Source: Aldehydirespirator sp965220345
Lineage (GTDB): Bacteria > Actinomycetota > Acidimicrobiia > Acidimicrobiales > Aldehydirespiratoraceae
Direction of reading: 5' to 3'
NCBI GenBank assembly: GCA_965220345.1
Contig: OZ244822.1
Location: 1,426,001-1,490,000 of the forward strand
DNA length: 64,000 nucleotides
The first letter of the stretch is position 1; every line of letters starts with the position of its first letter. A model generated the notes under the pieces. That model saw only the letters and a list, made by a program, of their open reading frames with translations, did no database searches and had not been told where the DNA came from. This document shows positions 23,093-32,265 of the stretch, one piece after another. The translations under genes and the position numbers were made by a program.

Positions 23093-25077
23093 GAATCTCG
23101 CATGAATGCTGGCAGTGGCGCATCCACATCGAATGCGTCCGGCTCGGCGGCCATATTCCATAACAGCAGAGCCAACCGACCACGATTAATCCGTTCATCG
23201 GGCGCGAACTCCGCTCCAGCAGATGGGGGCGGCTGATAGTCGCTGCTCACCCATAGACGATGCTCGGTGAGCCATCTGACGGGCTCCAAATAAAAGGCGT
23301 TGATGTGAATGTCGATATAGGGAACAGCATGGTTGCTGTAGGTGCGCCCCGCGAAGCGCCACAGGAAAGTCGCAAGATGCGAAGCCGTTAGCGGGTTGTC
23401 AGGACAAAAAAGCAGAGGATCGGTGCTGCAGCCCTGCGTTATGTTGCGATCCACCATCCATTGCACTGCGTCGGCGTTGTGAGTTTGTGAATCAATGTCC
23501 GCAAAGTTGCGTGCTGCACCGCTGCTGATCTGCGGTTCGCCAGCGAAACGCCAAAGCAAAGTAGCGAACTGGGCTCGGGTCACTGGCCGGTCAGGCGAGA
23601 ACGTGGTCGCTGAAGTGCCTTTTGTGATCTCGGATTCGCGCATCCAGTAGACCGCATCGGCGTAGGCAGCGTCTTGGGCGACATCAGTGAACACAATGTT
23701 GCCAGCAGGGTTATTTCCTGTGTGAGAGTTGAACAGTTCGATTTTGGTGGATAGCAGAGGTTCGCAGTCTGGTGTGTTGCGACAGCCGAGCACTAGCGCG
23801 TAGTAGAAGCGGTAGCCGTAAGGTTCGCCGTCTTCATCAAGCACGATGAGTGTCTTGTCGCTGCCGATAAGCGTTACCCGAGCGTCGTCGATGCGCCCCG
23901 AAGCCCCTGGATCATCAATCAGTATCTCACGGATTTGGCCGACGTTCATGTCGGCGAAGGGATACTCCGCTAGCCAACGGCTGATCTCGGCACCTGTGTA
24001 GTTGCGTGCCCAAGCGTTGTAAGGATTTTGTGGATCACCCGCTTCGTCAAAGACCGCGTCGTAAGGATCGGGTTTAGCCAGAAGGTATGACACTTGGTCA
24101 CGGCGAGGTTCTTCGTTGGCAGCGGTGAAACCCCCGTTGGAGGCGCTGTAATATGCCACTGCTACTGCGCGTCCGCTGCCGTCGTCGGGCTGATAGGTGA
24201 TCACAGTGTCGTTGGTGGCATCTACCGCAGCAGCCCAGTTGTTGTGGCCGCCTTCGCTTTGAAAATCCCAAGCTTTGTATTGCTGGTCACGAGTAGATGC
24301 ATAAATATCGAACGGCGATGCCCAGCCGCGTCGTTCTTGCATTACCGCAGCCGCGTAACTGCGTGCTGCCACGGCTTGAGCTTTCAATGTTTCGGCTGGC
24401 CATGAGCTAGGCACTTCGTCGATGCCGTAGAGGTATTGCTGCATGGGTAACTCGCCGATTACTAGGCAGTACTGGTTGGCTTGCGCGCTGCCACAGTTGG
24501 ACACACCAGAAGCGGCTGGGGTGAGTTGGAACTGGCCGTGGGCGTAACGTTCGGTGCTGTTGCTGGTGTTTGAAACTCTCACAGGTTGGCCGGTGGTGAA
24601 GCTAACAGTTAGCACCCTGCCGTTGCAGAAGCCGCGGCACCAGTCGATGTTGCTTGAGTTGATGTACCAGCCGCCGTTGCCGCGTCGCACCGTCAGCGTG
24701 TTGACGGTGGTGTCAAGGAACCTGCCATCCATCGAGACGGTCAGTGTGCCTGTAGGTCTGAACACGGTGGTGTTATGCACTGCGATTAGCACATCCACGT
24801 CGTCGGGCACCAAGCTCGCATCTGAACGCACGACGGTGCCGTCGTAGTAGAAAGCGAGTATCTCTTCGTAGCTGAAACCCGCTTCGGCGCGTCCCCAGGC
24901 ACCGTATTGGCTCATGCCGGTGCCGTGGCCCCAGCCTCCGCCAACGAAAGTGTATTCGTCGTTGGAAGGCCCGTGAGGGTGCGCTGCAGCCACCGGAGCA
25001 AGAAGCCCCGCAAGGACTGCTGCGGTCACGAGCACGCTTGAAAGCGAACGGAGCAAACGTATGGAATGGGTCGGCAT
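23089..25077 (-). CDS. Secreted SpoIID/LytB-domain protein with three SLH domains
   Basis: 662 residues with a signal peptide (about 1-32, LVTAAVLAGLLAPVAAAHPHG). The SpoIID region includes GWGHGTGMSQYGAWGRAEAG and YLYGIDEVPSSWPAETLKAQAVAARSYA, as in SpoIID/amidase-enhancer proteins, which act as lytic transglycosylases; normally the GHGxGMSQ motif is C-terminal, here it comes first. C-terminal residues ~470-650 are three S-layer homology domains (FTDVAQDAAYADAVYWMRES, then FADIDSQTHNADAVQWMVDR and a third). SLH domains bind pyruvylated secondary wall polymers; a CsaB-type pyruvyltransferase gene lies at 44.5-45.7 kb. Likely role: peptidoglycan remodelling at the cell surface, coupled to glycan synthesis genes by 4-base overlap. 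Confidence 0.87.
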   Translation of the reverse strand: MPTHSIRLLRSLSSVLVTAAVLAGLLAPVAAAHPHGPSNDEYTFVGGGWGHGTGMSQYGAWGRAEAGFSYEEILAFYYDGTVVRSDASLVPDDVDVLIAVHNTTVFRPTGTLTVSMDGRFLDTTVNTLTVRRGNGGWYINSSNIDWCRGFCNGRVLTVSFTTGQPVRVSNTSNSTERYAHGQFQLTPAASGVSNCGSAQANQYCLVIGELPMQQYLYGIDEVPSSWPAETLKAQAVAARSYAAAVMQERRGWASPFDIYASTRDQQYKAWDFQSEGGHNNWAAAVDATNDTVITYQPDDGSGRAVAVAYYSASNGGFTAANEEPRRDQVSYLLAKPDPYDAVFDEAGDPQNPYNAWARNYTGAEISRWLAEYPFADMNVGQIREILIDDPGASGRIDDARVTLIGSDKTLIVLDEDGEPYGYRFYYALVLGCRNTPDCEPLLSTKIELFNSHTGNNPAGNIVFTDVAQDAAYADAVYWMRESEITKGTSATTFSPDRPVTRAQFATLLWRFAGEPQISSGAARNFADIDSQTHNADAVQWMVDRNITQGCSTDPLLFCPDNPLTASHLATFLWRFAGRTYSNHAVPYIDIHINAFYLEPVRWLTEHRLWVSSDYQPPPSAGAEFAPDERINRGRLALLLWNMAAEPDAFDVDAPLPAFMRDS

Positions 25078-25122
25078 TAACCACCCTTTTCGGCTGAACG
25101 CCCGCCAGAGACTTAGGTTAGC

Positions 25123-25166
25123 GAATGCCCGCCACGCCGCGTGTGATACACCGCGACAGCACCCCC
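25123..25166 (+). repeat. Dispersed 38-base element, copy A
   Basis: GAATGCC followed by the core at 25129-25166 (begins CCGCCACGCCGCGTG, ends CAGCACCCCC). The core is identical in copy B and differs at three positions from copy C at 37.3 kb. The 5' GAATGCC is shared with copy C only. Confidence 0.85.
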
Positions 25167-25203
25167 GCGACAGCAGTTCCGCGAGTTTATGTAGGCGATC
25201 GAT

Positions 25204-25247
25204 CCGCCACGCCGCGTGTGATACACCGCGACAGCACCCCCACTACA
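25204..25247 (+). repeat. Dispersed 38-base element, copy B
   Basis: Core 25204-25241 is identical to copy A; the following ACTACA and a downstream GCTGCGGT are shared with copy C. ACCGC and GCGGT on either side of the C-rich run could pair as an imperfect hairpin. Confidence 0.85.
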
Positions 25248-25408
25248 CATGCTGCGGTTATTTTCGAAGACAACTCGGCGAGTACATGAGCGCTTTTGGC
25301 AGGGTCCTGGGTGCCTCCCCTAGGCAGCGAGGGTTGCGCGTCGAGCGTTTGACGGTTACTATCTGCGGGAAGCAGGCGGGGCTGGTTCCGTTAGGAAGGG
25401 GAAATGCG

Positions 25409-26692
25409 ATGTCGCTTGAGGGGCTGCTGGGGTTGATTGCAACTGTTGTTATCACTGTGGCGGTGATTTACTGGGAGTCCCGCCGGGGCGAAGGGTCCAA
25501 GACTCAGTCGGTGTCGTATGAGCTGTTTGCGTATGCAATTCTTGCTGTGCTGGCAGCGCAGAAAAACAACGCCGACGAGGGTGACACCAGCGAGGAACAG
25601 CAGCAGGATTCTTCTCTGCCATATGAGCGCCTTTGGGAGGAGGTCATAAAGAGACGGGACAAGAAAACGGAGGGCGGCGATCTCTACGGCAAACGCCGGA
25701 ATAAGAGACTGAAGAGCAGATTCGATGATGCTCTAAACCAGCTGCAAGACCCGAAATCCAAGAAACTCGAACCGTTGATAGAACAGAGCGACGGCAGCTA
25801 TCAGATAACATCGGCGGGGCAAGCCGAGTTTCAGAACCTCCCAGAGGAGCGTGATAAACATCCAGATGCTCTGTTCGCTGTGCTCGAAGGCACCGAACCT
25901 CCGCGGGGGTCGTCTTCGGAGGCGGTGCATGGCGACGGTACGGGCGACAAGCAGCCAGGCCGTGAGCCCTACTCTCGGCTCCTGCGGCCTGTCGCTCCCG
26001 AGGATTGGAAGCATGAGGACTGGTGGAACGAAGTGTTTTTGATGGTTTCCGACTTTGAGGGCGACTCAAACGTAGATCAGCTTGGTCGTGACCGCATGGA
26101 ACAGGAGATAGCAGCGAAGTTAGCTCATATCTACTATGACAAAACCTGGGAAGCGCTTCACGAATCTAAGAGAGAGTTCTTGAAGAAGAAGGTGCATGCC
26201 TCCATGACGTACAATCTGAGAGAGAAGAAGCTGGCAGAAAACCAAAGACGCTGCATAGTCGCTCTTGAGGCGGCACCCGGCGACGGCATGGGCGACAAGC
26301 AGCCAGGCCGTGAGCCCTACTCTCGGCTCCTACGGCCTGTCGCTCCCGAGGATTGGAAGCATGAGGACTGGTGGAACGAAGTGTTTTTGATGGTTTCCGA
26401 CTTTGAGGGCGACTCAAACGTAGATCAGCTTGGTCGTGACCGCATGGAACAGGAGATAGCAGCGAAGTTAGCTCATATCTACTATGACAAAACCTGGGAA
26501 GCGCTTCACGAATCTAAGAGAGAGTTCTTGAAGAAGAAGGTGCATGCCTCCATGACGTACAATCTGAGAGAGAAGAAGCTGGCAGAAAACCAAAGACGCT
26601 GCATAGTCGCTCTTGAGGCGGCACCCGGCGACGGCATGGGCGACAAGCAGTCAGACCGGGAGCGGACGATCACCTACACCCCCATACGGTAG
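25409..26692 (+). CDS. Unknown membrane-anchored protein with two identical 116-residue repeats
   Basis: I do not recognise the family. ATG 25409 is preceded by AGGAAGGGG at good spacing (427 residues). One N-terminal membrane helix (LLGLIATVVITVAVIYW), then a charged region (residues ~30-140: SYELFAYAILAVLAAQ...; LYGKRRNKRLKSRFDDALNQL; DGSYQITSAGQAEF) that could be a winged-helix-like fold, then two almost identical 116-residue helical repeats starting near GDKQPGREPYSRLLRP and containing DWKHEDWWNEVFLMV and KTWEALHESKREFLKKKV. A third unit starts (GDKQ) and is cut by the stop. The duplication is recent. It ends 5 bases before the convergent DUF262-HNH gene and is the first gene of the accessory island. 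Confidence 0.7.
   Translation: MSLEGLLGLIATVVITVAVIYWESRRGEGSKTQSVSYELFAYAILAVLAAQKNNADEGDTSEEQQQDSSLPYERLWEEVIKRRDKKTEGGDLYGKRRNKRLKSRFDDALNQLQDPKSKKLEPLIEQSDGSYQITSAGQAEFQNLPEERDKHPDALFAVLEGTEPPRGSSSEAVHGDGTGDKQPGREPYSRLLRPVAPEDWKHEDWWNEVFLMVSDFEGDSNVDQLGRDRMEQEIAAKLAHIYYDKTWEALHESKREFLKKKVHASMTYNLREKKLAENQRRCIVALEAAPGDGMGDKQPGREPYSRLLRPVAPEDWKHEDWWNEVFLMVSDFEGDSNVDQLGRDRMEQEIAAKLAHIYYDKTWEALHESKREFLKKKVHASMTYNLREKKLAENQRRCIVALEAAPGDGMGDKQSDRERTITYTPIR
25944..26639 (+). repeat. Near-perfect 348-base tandem duplication
   Basis: Unit 1 25944-26291 and unit 2 26292-26639; the sequence of unit 2 continues 9-10 bases into a third start. I see only a few differences (e.g. CTCCTGCGG in unit 1 versus CTCCTACGG in unit 2, and one or two near the junction). 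348 is divisible by three, so the protein frame is kept. Confidence 0.92.
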
Positions 26693-26696
26693 GAGG

Positions 26697-27791
26697 CTAT
26701 CTAGCTCCTTTCCGGCGATTGTATTCTCTGGACACCATCTGACAGTTATCTACTGTTGTTTTGCCGCCTTGTGACCAGGGTATTATGTGGTCGGCTTCCA
26801 TTTCTTCTATAGGCATCGCTTCGTCTGTCTGGGCGCATAAACCTTTTTGTTTCTCGTAGACAGATCGTTTCATAGCCTCATCGAATAGGCGTAGGTTCAA
26901 ATACCGCTCCTCGCGGGTCAGCACATATTGGTAGATGCCTTTCTTGTTTTTTACCTCGTCGTCTGCCATCAGCTTTGCCACTTCGGCTTCGATCTTATCA
27001 GAATCGAAAACCTGTTCTTTATGTTGACTGTAGAAACCGCCCCAGTCCAGCCCTTTCATCTCTTTGCGAGGTTCGCCGGGGAACGTCGCTTTAACCCATT
27101 CAATGACCTGCTCGAAATGGTCCAATAGCGGTTCAGCGCTTTTTTCGTGCTGGTGGCGGCTCATGTAACCTTCGATGGTCTCTCCAGTGCTGATTGTCGC
27201 CCAGAGGATCGCTGTTTCAAGATATTCTTGCCGGTTGACAGCGCCTTTGAGATAGTCCTTGCCTATGTTGTGGGCTTTACATTGGCGTTTGCTGAAATAT
27301 TTTTTAGCGTCTGTGACCCAGGGGCCTGTGTAGACAGCGTTGCGGAGTTCTTGTTTCGTGAGTTCTTCGCCTGCTATGTTGATCGTCTCAAACCATTCGA
27401 GTTTCTCTTTTTCCTCGCCTTCGCACGTATAGACTAGTAGTTTATAGTCGCGGAAACGTTGCTTTTCTTCGCTAGTGAGGTTGTCAAATATTCTGCCATC
27501 GATTGAGAAGTCATTGTTCTTGTACTGGCAGATTGAAATAGTGCGCTGCTGTCCGTCGATTATCTCGTATGTACCTTCGTCATTTATCGCCCAGTACATG
27601 AGGTTCAAAGGGCGTTTTTTGAGTATAGTATCCACTACAGCGTTTCGCTGCGCTTCTTTGTAGACGAATTCGCGTTGATACGGCGGTCGGATGTCAAGCT
27701 CCCCACCGTACCCTTTGACACCTTCTTCATTATTGTCTTCGTAACCGTCAGTCAGTTCTGCCACTGTGACATCCATAAGATTAACTTCCAT
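26697..27791 (-). CDS. DUF262 and HNH endonuclease domain protein
   Basis: 364 residues. The N-terminal DUF262 (ParB/Srx-like NTPase fold) has the signature IIDGQQRTISI near residue 85 and PPYQREFVYKEAQRNAVVDTIL before it. The C-terminus is an HNH nuclease (MEADHIIPWSQGGKTTVDNCQMVSREYNRRKG). Related proteins include the GmrSD/type IV restriction family and nucleases paired with methyltransferases. Start ATG 27791 is preceded by AGAAAGG. It lies 79 bases downstream of the EcoRI-type methyltransferase on the same strand and shares its AT-rich codon use, so both probably arrived together as a restriction-like module. Confidence 0.85.
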   Translation of the reverse strand: MEVNLMDVTVAELTDGYEDNNEEGVKGYGGELDIRPPYQREFVYKEAQRNAVVDTILKKRPLNLMYWAINDEGTYEIIDGQQRTISICQYKNNDFSIDGRIFDNLTSEEKQRFRDYKLLVYTCEGEEKEKLEWFETINIAGEELTKQELRNAVYTGPWVTDAKKYFSKRQCKAHNIGKDYLKGAVNRQEYLETAILWATISTGETIEGYMSRHQHEKSAEPLLDHFEQVIEWVKATFPGEPRKEMKGLDWGGFYSQHKEQVFDSDKIEAEVAKLMADDEVKNKKGIYQYVLTREERYLNLRLFDEAMKRSVYEKQKGLCAQTDEAMPIEEMEADHIIPWSQGGKTTVDNCQMVSREYNRRKGAR

Positions 27792-27870
27792 ATAAATACC
27801 TTTCTCTAATCCCCTCGATCATGTTTCTGATAGACTGGGGAGGCTTATTGAGTTTAATATGATAATTTGC

Positions 27871-28963
<1,093 letters not shown>

Positions 28964-29662
28964 CTGCTTTCAGCGTTGCCGCTGGTTGTGCCGTACCGCC
29001 GGGAGGTGTGCTTCTCGACGGGCTAGCACAGCTAGTTCCGCTGTTGCTGAGAGTTTTAGTCCGCATCCAGACTGCTCCTGCTCACAGCTAACGCCACTGC
29101 CACTACCCGAGCATAATCTAAGCCGAAAACGGCTCGGCTAGCAGCCAGCAGCGATACGGTGGCTTGGGTATCCACATCACAAGCATACATCACCAGCCCC
29201 CCCGATCTTGACTACTGCCCCTGGGCGTTGCAGTACGGGCTTGCGTATCCACGTCACAAGCATACATCACCAAGCAGCGAACTGTGGCCAGATTTTTGAT
29301 CGCACAAGAAAGCAGGGACTACCCAAGCGCTCGTAGCAACTGCTGCTGAGACGCTTTGCGCAGCAGTCACCGCAACCCTGACAAGCCAACCAGCGCGTCT
29401 CGTCAAAACTCTCACCTAAGACCAAGAACGCAAAACAGCCACGCTGAGCTGACATCAAACAAGCCTTAGGCAGCACATGATGCGCTTCTCGCACTCAGCG
29501 ATTAGATCAACGAGTTCGCTAAACGTCACGGCACCATACGCGTCGCCAAACTGCTGGGACTACCAATCGTGAACATCAACCGACGGCGCAAAAATCCACC
29601 CACGTTGGGGACCATTGATCGGGCTTTAGGCAGGATGAACAGGCCGCGACTGTAATTGCAGA
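28964..29662. other. Long region without an intact gene; direct repeats and a small gene remnant
   Basis: About 700 bases. It contains a 34-base direct repeat (29162-29195 and 29239-29272, two mismatches; GCTTGxGTATCCAC...CATACATCACCA), and a plus-strand open fragment 29506-29655 (49 residues, contains EFAKRHGTIRVAKLLG and NRRRKNPPTLGTIDRALGRM) that looks like the tail of a helix-turn-helix protein without a start codon. No complete gene, tRNA or integrase is visible. Confidence 0.5.
29162..29272. repeat. 34-base direct repeat, 77-base period
   Basis: Copies at 29162-29195 and 29239-29272 differ at two positions (GGG/GCG and CACATC/CACGTC). The sequence between includes a C-rich run. No link to a known element. 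Confidence 0.75.
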
Positions 29663-30411
29663 TCATCGCCGTTTGTAGCGATGCGGTGAAGTGTGACCTG
29701 AGGCAAGCAGGCAGCGTTTACCGGATCGAACTCCGATGTGGCTACATCGAGGTCGGAGTAAAGAACTCTGCACTTGCTTTCTGCGGATGGGGGGAGGAAG
29801 GATCGTGCGCTGACCGGAGAGTGGAGTTACAGGAGACATCAACTCGCCGACAGTCCGGCATTTGGCTGCTCGATTGCGTATGTCTTCTACCAGATATCCG
29901 AGATGGTGAGAGTAGCGGTCTTCTGGGGAAAGTTCATCAATCGCTTGCTGCAAGGCGATGGGGATCTGAAGTGTTGCTGTGCGTTGGCAGAGATGTTCGA
30001 TTAGGTCTGAGTCGGGGAGGATGCTCGCACCAGGTTTGAGGATGTGTGTGGTGGGGGACTTACCGAAAGGTAGTGACCAGCGTCCATTCTCAAAACGTAA
30101 CGCTGTTTTGGCTTGGGCCCCTCCGAGACTAAATGCAGAATCATCAGGTCCTTGCGACCACGCTAAAGCGTCGCTTTGCAGCCTGCGTATAATTGCAGCC
30201 ACCTGCGCTTCTCTTAGTGGTCGTATTCCCTCCATGCGAGCAAGCAAAGCCTCTTCTTCTCCAACAGGGCAGAACTGCACAGCGCCACCGCAATCCCGTC
30301 CGATCGGAGTTGAGAGTAGATCTGCGGCATGGGTGCTCGCAGCAGATTGGTCACACTCTTGCTTCCCGAGCGAGCAACCGTGTGCGAGGCAGCAGCCGCG
30401 ATTGAGGCACG
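29663..30411 (-). pseudogene. hipA-like toxin kinase remnant
   Basis: The frame 30411-29663 encodes a HipA fragment: HAADLLSTPIGRDCGGAVQF, then SAFSLGGAQAKTALRFENGRW and GKSPTTHILKPGASI, matching the SLAGAQxKTAL and TTHIIKP segments of HipA kinases. No in-frame start precedes it (the N-terminal HipA subdomain is missing) and the resemblance ends near DLIEHLC; the catalytic HxDxxxxN and metal-binding parts are absent. The remaining C-terminal ~90 residues, including SPEDRYSHHLGYLVEDIRNR and a Cys/His-rich end (PRCSHIGVRSGKRCLLASGH), seem unrelated. It is a deletion remnant and cannot be an active kinase. Confidence 0.75.
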
Positions 30412-30522
30412 ATACAAGGCGGAACAGGAAGGCTGGGTGCTGGTATGAGTTCAGATGCCTCTAAACGAGCACAGCAGCAACCGGACTACAGCCGTCGTAG
30501 GCAGTTCACGATTATTGGCTAA
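30329..30522 (+). other. Two tiny overlapping ORFs, related to sequence at 33.3-33.6 kb
   Basis: ORF 30329-30448 (39 residues, ends PERATVCEAAAAIEARYKAEQ plus EGWVLV) overlaps by ATGA the ORF 30445-30522 (25 residues, MSSDASKRAQQQPDYSRR). A similar sequence order is found again near 33.35-33.63 kb (VASAIETRYQIEQKA, then MNDDASKRARHQPRGRPGN). Shared arrangement suggests remnants of one small-gene module, perhaps antitoxin-like. The first lies antisense to the hipA remnant. Confidence 0.35.
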
Positions 30523-30629
30523 TCGGAAAGGCACTCACCGCCCGACGGCAGCTTGGGGATTACGAAGTGACTGCCGGTTTGCGGGCCGTTGCGCGCTTGC
30601 GCGACGAAATTGGACCGAGATTTTGCTGT

Positions 30630-31259
30630 TTAGGTCGCAGAGGCGCGCGATTGGCTTTGTGCTGGAGCAGAGCAGGCAATATCAGCAGGACCGCAACGAA
30701 TCAGAGTGGCGAGCGTGTCGTCATCGACAGGAGCGAAATCCCATGCGTCGACTCCGACATTGATTTGCCGGTCGTTCTGTCGCCACTTCTCGTGGATGTG
30801 CCCGTGTAGCAGCCAGCCGCCGCGGTCTTCTGGGCGATGCTGCTGGTAGCGCTGGTCGTAGTGTGAGTCGTTGCGATACGGGAAGTGACTAATCGTGACC
30901 TCAACGCCTGCCAACGAAACCGGTTCAGGGTCATCAAGAATCTTTGCGATCCCGCCGATCTGGTAGTAGGCACCTTTTTGTTTGGGGCCTTTGGGGTGAT
31001 GCTGCCAGCAAGCGTCATGGTTGCCAGGCACCAATATCTTGCGTCCCTTGAGACGCGCTACATGGTCTTCGAGCCGTTTCGGTAGCTGGTTCATCACTAA
31101 GTCACCGAGCATCCACACCTCGTCGCTGTCAGCCACAACATCATTCCAGCGTTCCACCATCTCTTCGTTCATCTCATCAGCGTTCGCGAACGGACGGTCG
31201 CAGTAGCGGATGATGTTTTCATGGCCGTAATGTTGATCTGAAGTCCACCATCTAGTCAT
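30630..31259 (-). CDS. Calcineurin-like metallophosphoesterase
   Basis: 209 residues with all metal-binding blocks: WTSDQHYGHENIIRY (DxH), MLGDLVM (GD), VPGNHDACWQHH (GNHD), ISHFPY (H) and LLHGHIHEKW (GHxH). This small single-domain type, beginning TxDQHxGHxNIIxYCxRPF, is common in phages and mobile islands; substrates are generally unknown (phosphodiesters or nucleotides). The last 20 or so residues are Ala/Ser-rich and non-conserved. It appears intact, unlike its neighbours. Confidence 0.9.
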   Translation of the reverse strand: MTRWWTSDQHYGHENIIRYCDRPFANADEMNEEMVERWNDVVADSDEVWMLGDLVMNQLPKRLEDHVARLKGRKILVPGNHDACWQHHPKGPKQKGAYYQIGGIAKILDDPEPVSLAGVEVTISHFPYRNDSHYDQRYQQHRPEDRGGWLLHGHIHEKWRQNDRQINVGVDAWDFAPVDDDTLATLIRCGPADIACSAPAQSQSRASAT

Positions 31260-31301
31260 GGGAACATTCTAGCGGATTGAGTCGTATGGAACTCATTTCG
31301 T

Positions 31302-31613
31302 TCAATGCAAATACGGCATCCAGACTGTTGCTGGTTCTTGATTGATTTGGATGAGGGCTTGCGAAGCTGCGGGCGGGCGTGGTGTTTTTTGAGCTGCCAT
31401 CTGAGTTCGGTTAGCAGCCGGTTCGCCTTTGTCTCGGTTATGGGCAGCGCACATCAAAGCCACGTTGCTCCATTCGAGGCGGCCGCCGCGAGAGCGAGGC
31501 ATGATGTGGTCGATTGTGGTGCCGGTTGCTGTGCAGCCAGCGACAAGGTGGGCGGCAAGTCTTTCCTTACAGGGCAGCGGTCTTTCCGCCGAAAATGAAG
31601 GCAGCGGCGGGGG
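31302..31613 (-). pseudogene. HNH endonuclease remnant
   Basis: The open frame 31613-31302 encodes PCKERLAAHLVAGCTATG followed by TTIDHIMPRSRGGRLEWSNV and ALMCAAHNRDKG, an HNH nuclease core. It begins right after an in-frame stop and has no start codon until the Met inside the core (31502), so the 5' part is missing. The C-terminus is unconserved. HNH proteins of this type occur as stand-alone nucleases in phages and islands. Confidence 0.65.
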
Positions 31614-31905
31614 CTATCTTGAGAAAGTTGGGTTGGGGGTCGGCGGCCCCTACCGCGAGGAGTCAGCCCGTATCGGGGAAGACAGTCACATTCTCCGCCT
31701 TCATAACTCAGCTAGCTAGCAGCAACCGCGCGTGCTTGCGACGAATCAGTCGACTATCTAGATAGATCAACGCCGCAGACACGCGCCAAATCAGCGTGGC
31801 CTTCATAGCTTTTCCATTATTTTGCGACACTGCACACAGGCTTGCTTGAACTCAAAACCATCACCGACAACGTATCGCCTGCCTCAGCAAGCATGGATAG
31901 ATGCT
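31614..31905. other. Region without recognisable genes
   Basis: About 290 bases between the HNH remnant and the truncated AbiEii toxin. No supported gene or RNA; probably the rest of deleted sequences. Confidence 0.4.
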
Positions 31906-32265
31906 TTAGACACAGCGCCAAGCGTGAAAGCCAGCAGTATGTTTCAGCGTTGCAGGCCCCGATGTGCGCCAATCCGCGGAGGTGAAGCCAGCCTTATGAA
32001 CGATCTCTTTGAGAGCGTCACGAAGATTGTCCGGTTTTATGTTGCCAATGAGTGTGTAGTCTAGATCTTCGCTATAACGCCACGGTTCTGGCATCCACAA
32101 CTTATGGAGGCAGGTGCCGCCTTTGAAGGCGAGCTGCCCGCTGAGTGCCTCGTGGCGCGCTATGTCCACCATCAAACGTGCTAACACGAGATCCTGCTCA
32201 ACGTGAGGCGGATATCCCCACGGCACCACCTTGCTCCAGTGGTCGTAATCTTCTAGCGAGATCAA
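31906..32265 (-). CDS. AbiEii-type nucleotidyltransferase toxin, truncated
   Basis: 119 residues carrying the nucleotidyltransferase start of AbiEii/AbiGii toxins: LAFKGGTCLHKLW (GG-T/S active site) and RYSEDLDYTLIG (DxD metal ligands). Family members are about 270-330 residues; this one loses resemblance after GFTSADWRTSG and stops, so most of the fold is missing. AbiE toxins block growth by transferring nucleotides to tRNA. ATG 32265 overlaps the antitoxin stop (ATGA), as in intact AbiE operons. I expect it to be inactive. Confidence 0.75.
   Translation of the reverse strand: MISLEDYDHWSKVVPWGYPPHVEQDLVLARLMVDIARHEALSGQLAFKGGTCLHKLWMPEPWRYSEDLDYTLIGNIKPDNLRDALKEIVHKAGFTSADWRTSGPATLKHTAGFHAWRCV

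Larger units (their letters stand above)
25078..25408. other. Intergenic region at left boundary of accessory island
   Basis: 331 bases between the SpoIID gene start and the ATG at 25409. It holds two copies of the 38-base dispersed element (listed separately). A reading frame continues through it into the next gene, but without a ribosome binding site and with codons made up mostly of repeat sequence. Confidence 0.6.

Noticed and set aside
25061..25408. In-frame upstream extension of the duplicated-repeat protein
   Set aside because: It is made of the dispersed 38-base element; ATG 25409 has a strong ribosome binding site and begins a membrane anchor.
29267..29494. 75-codon minus-strand ORF rich in Cys
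   Set aside because: No recognisable family or start signals; likely chance in decayed sequence.
28964..29662. Possible CRISPR array from the repeated 34-base unit
   Set aside because: Only two copies, no regular spacers and no cas genes; the RecB-like nuclease nearby is not Cas4-type by context.
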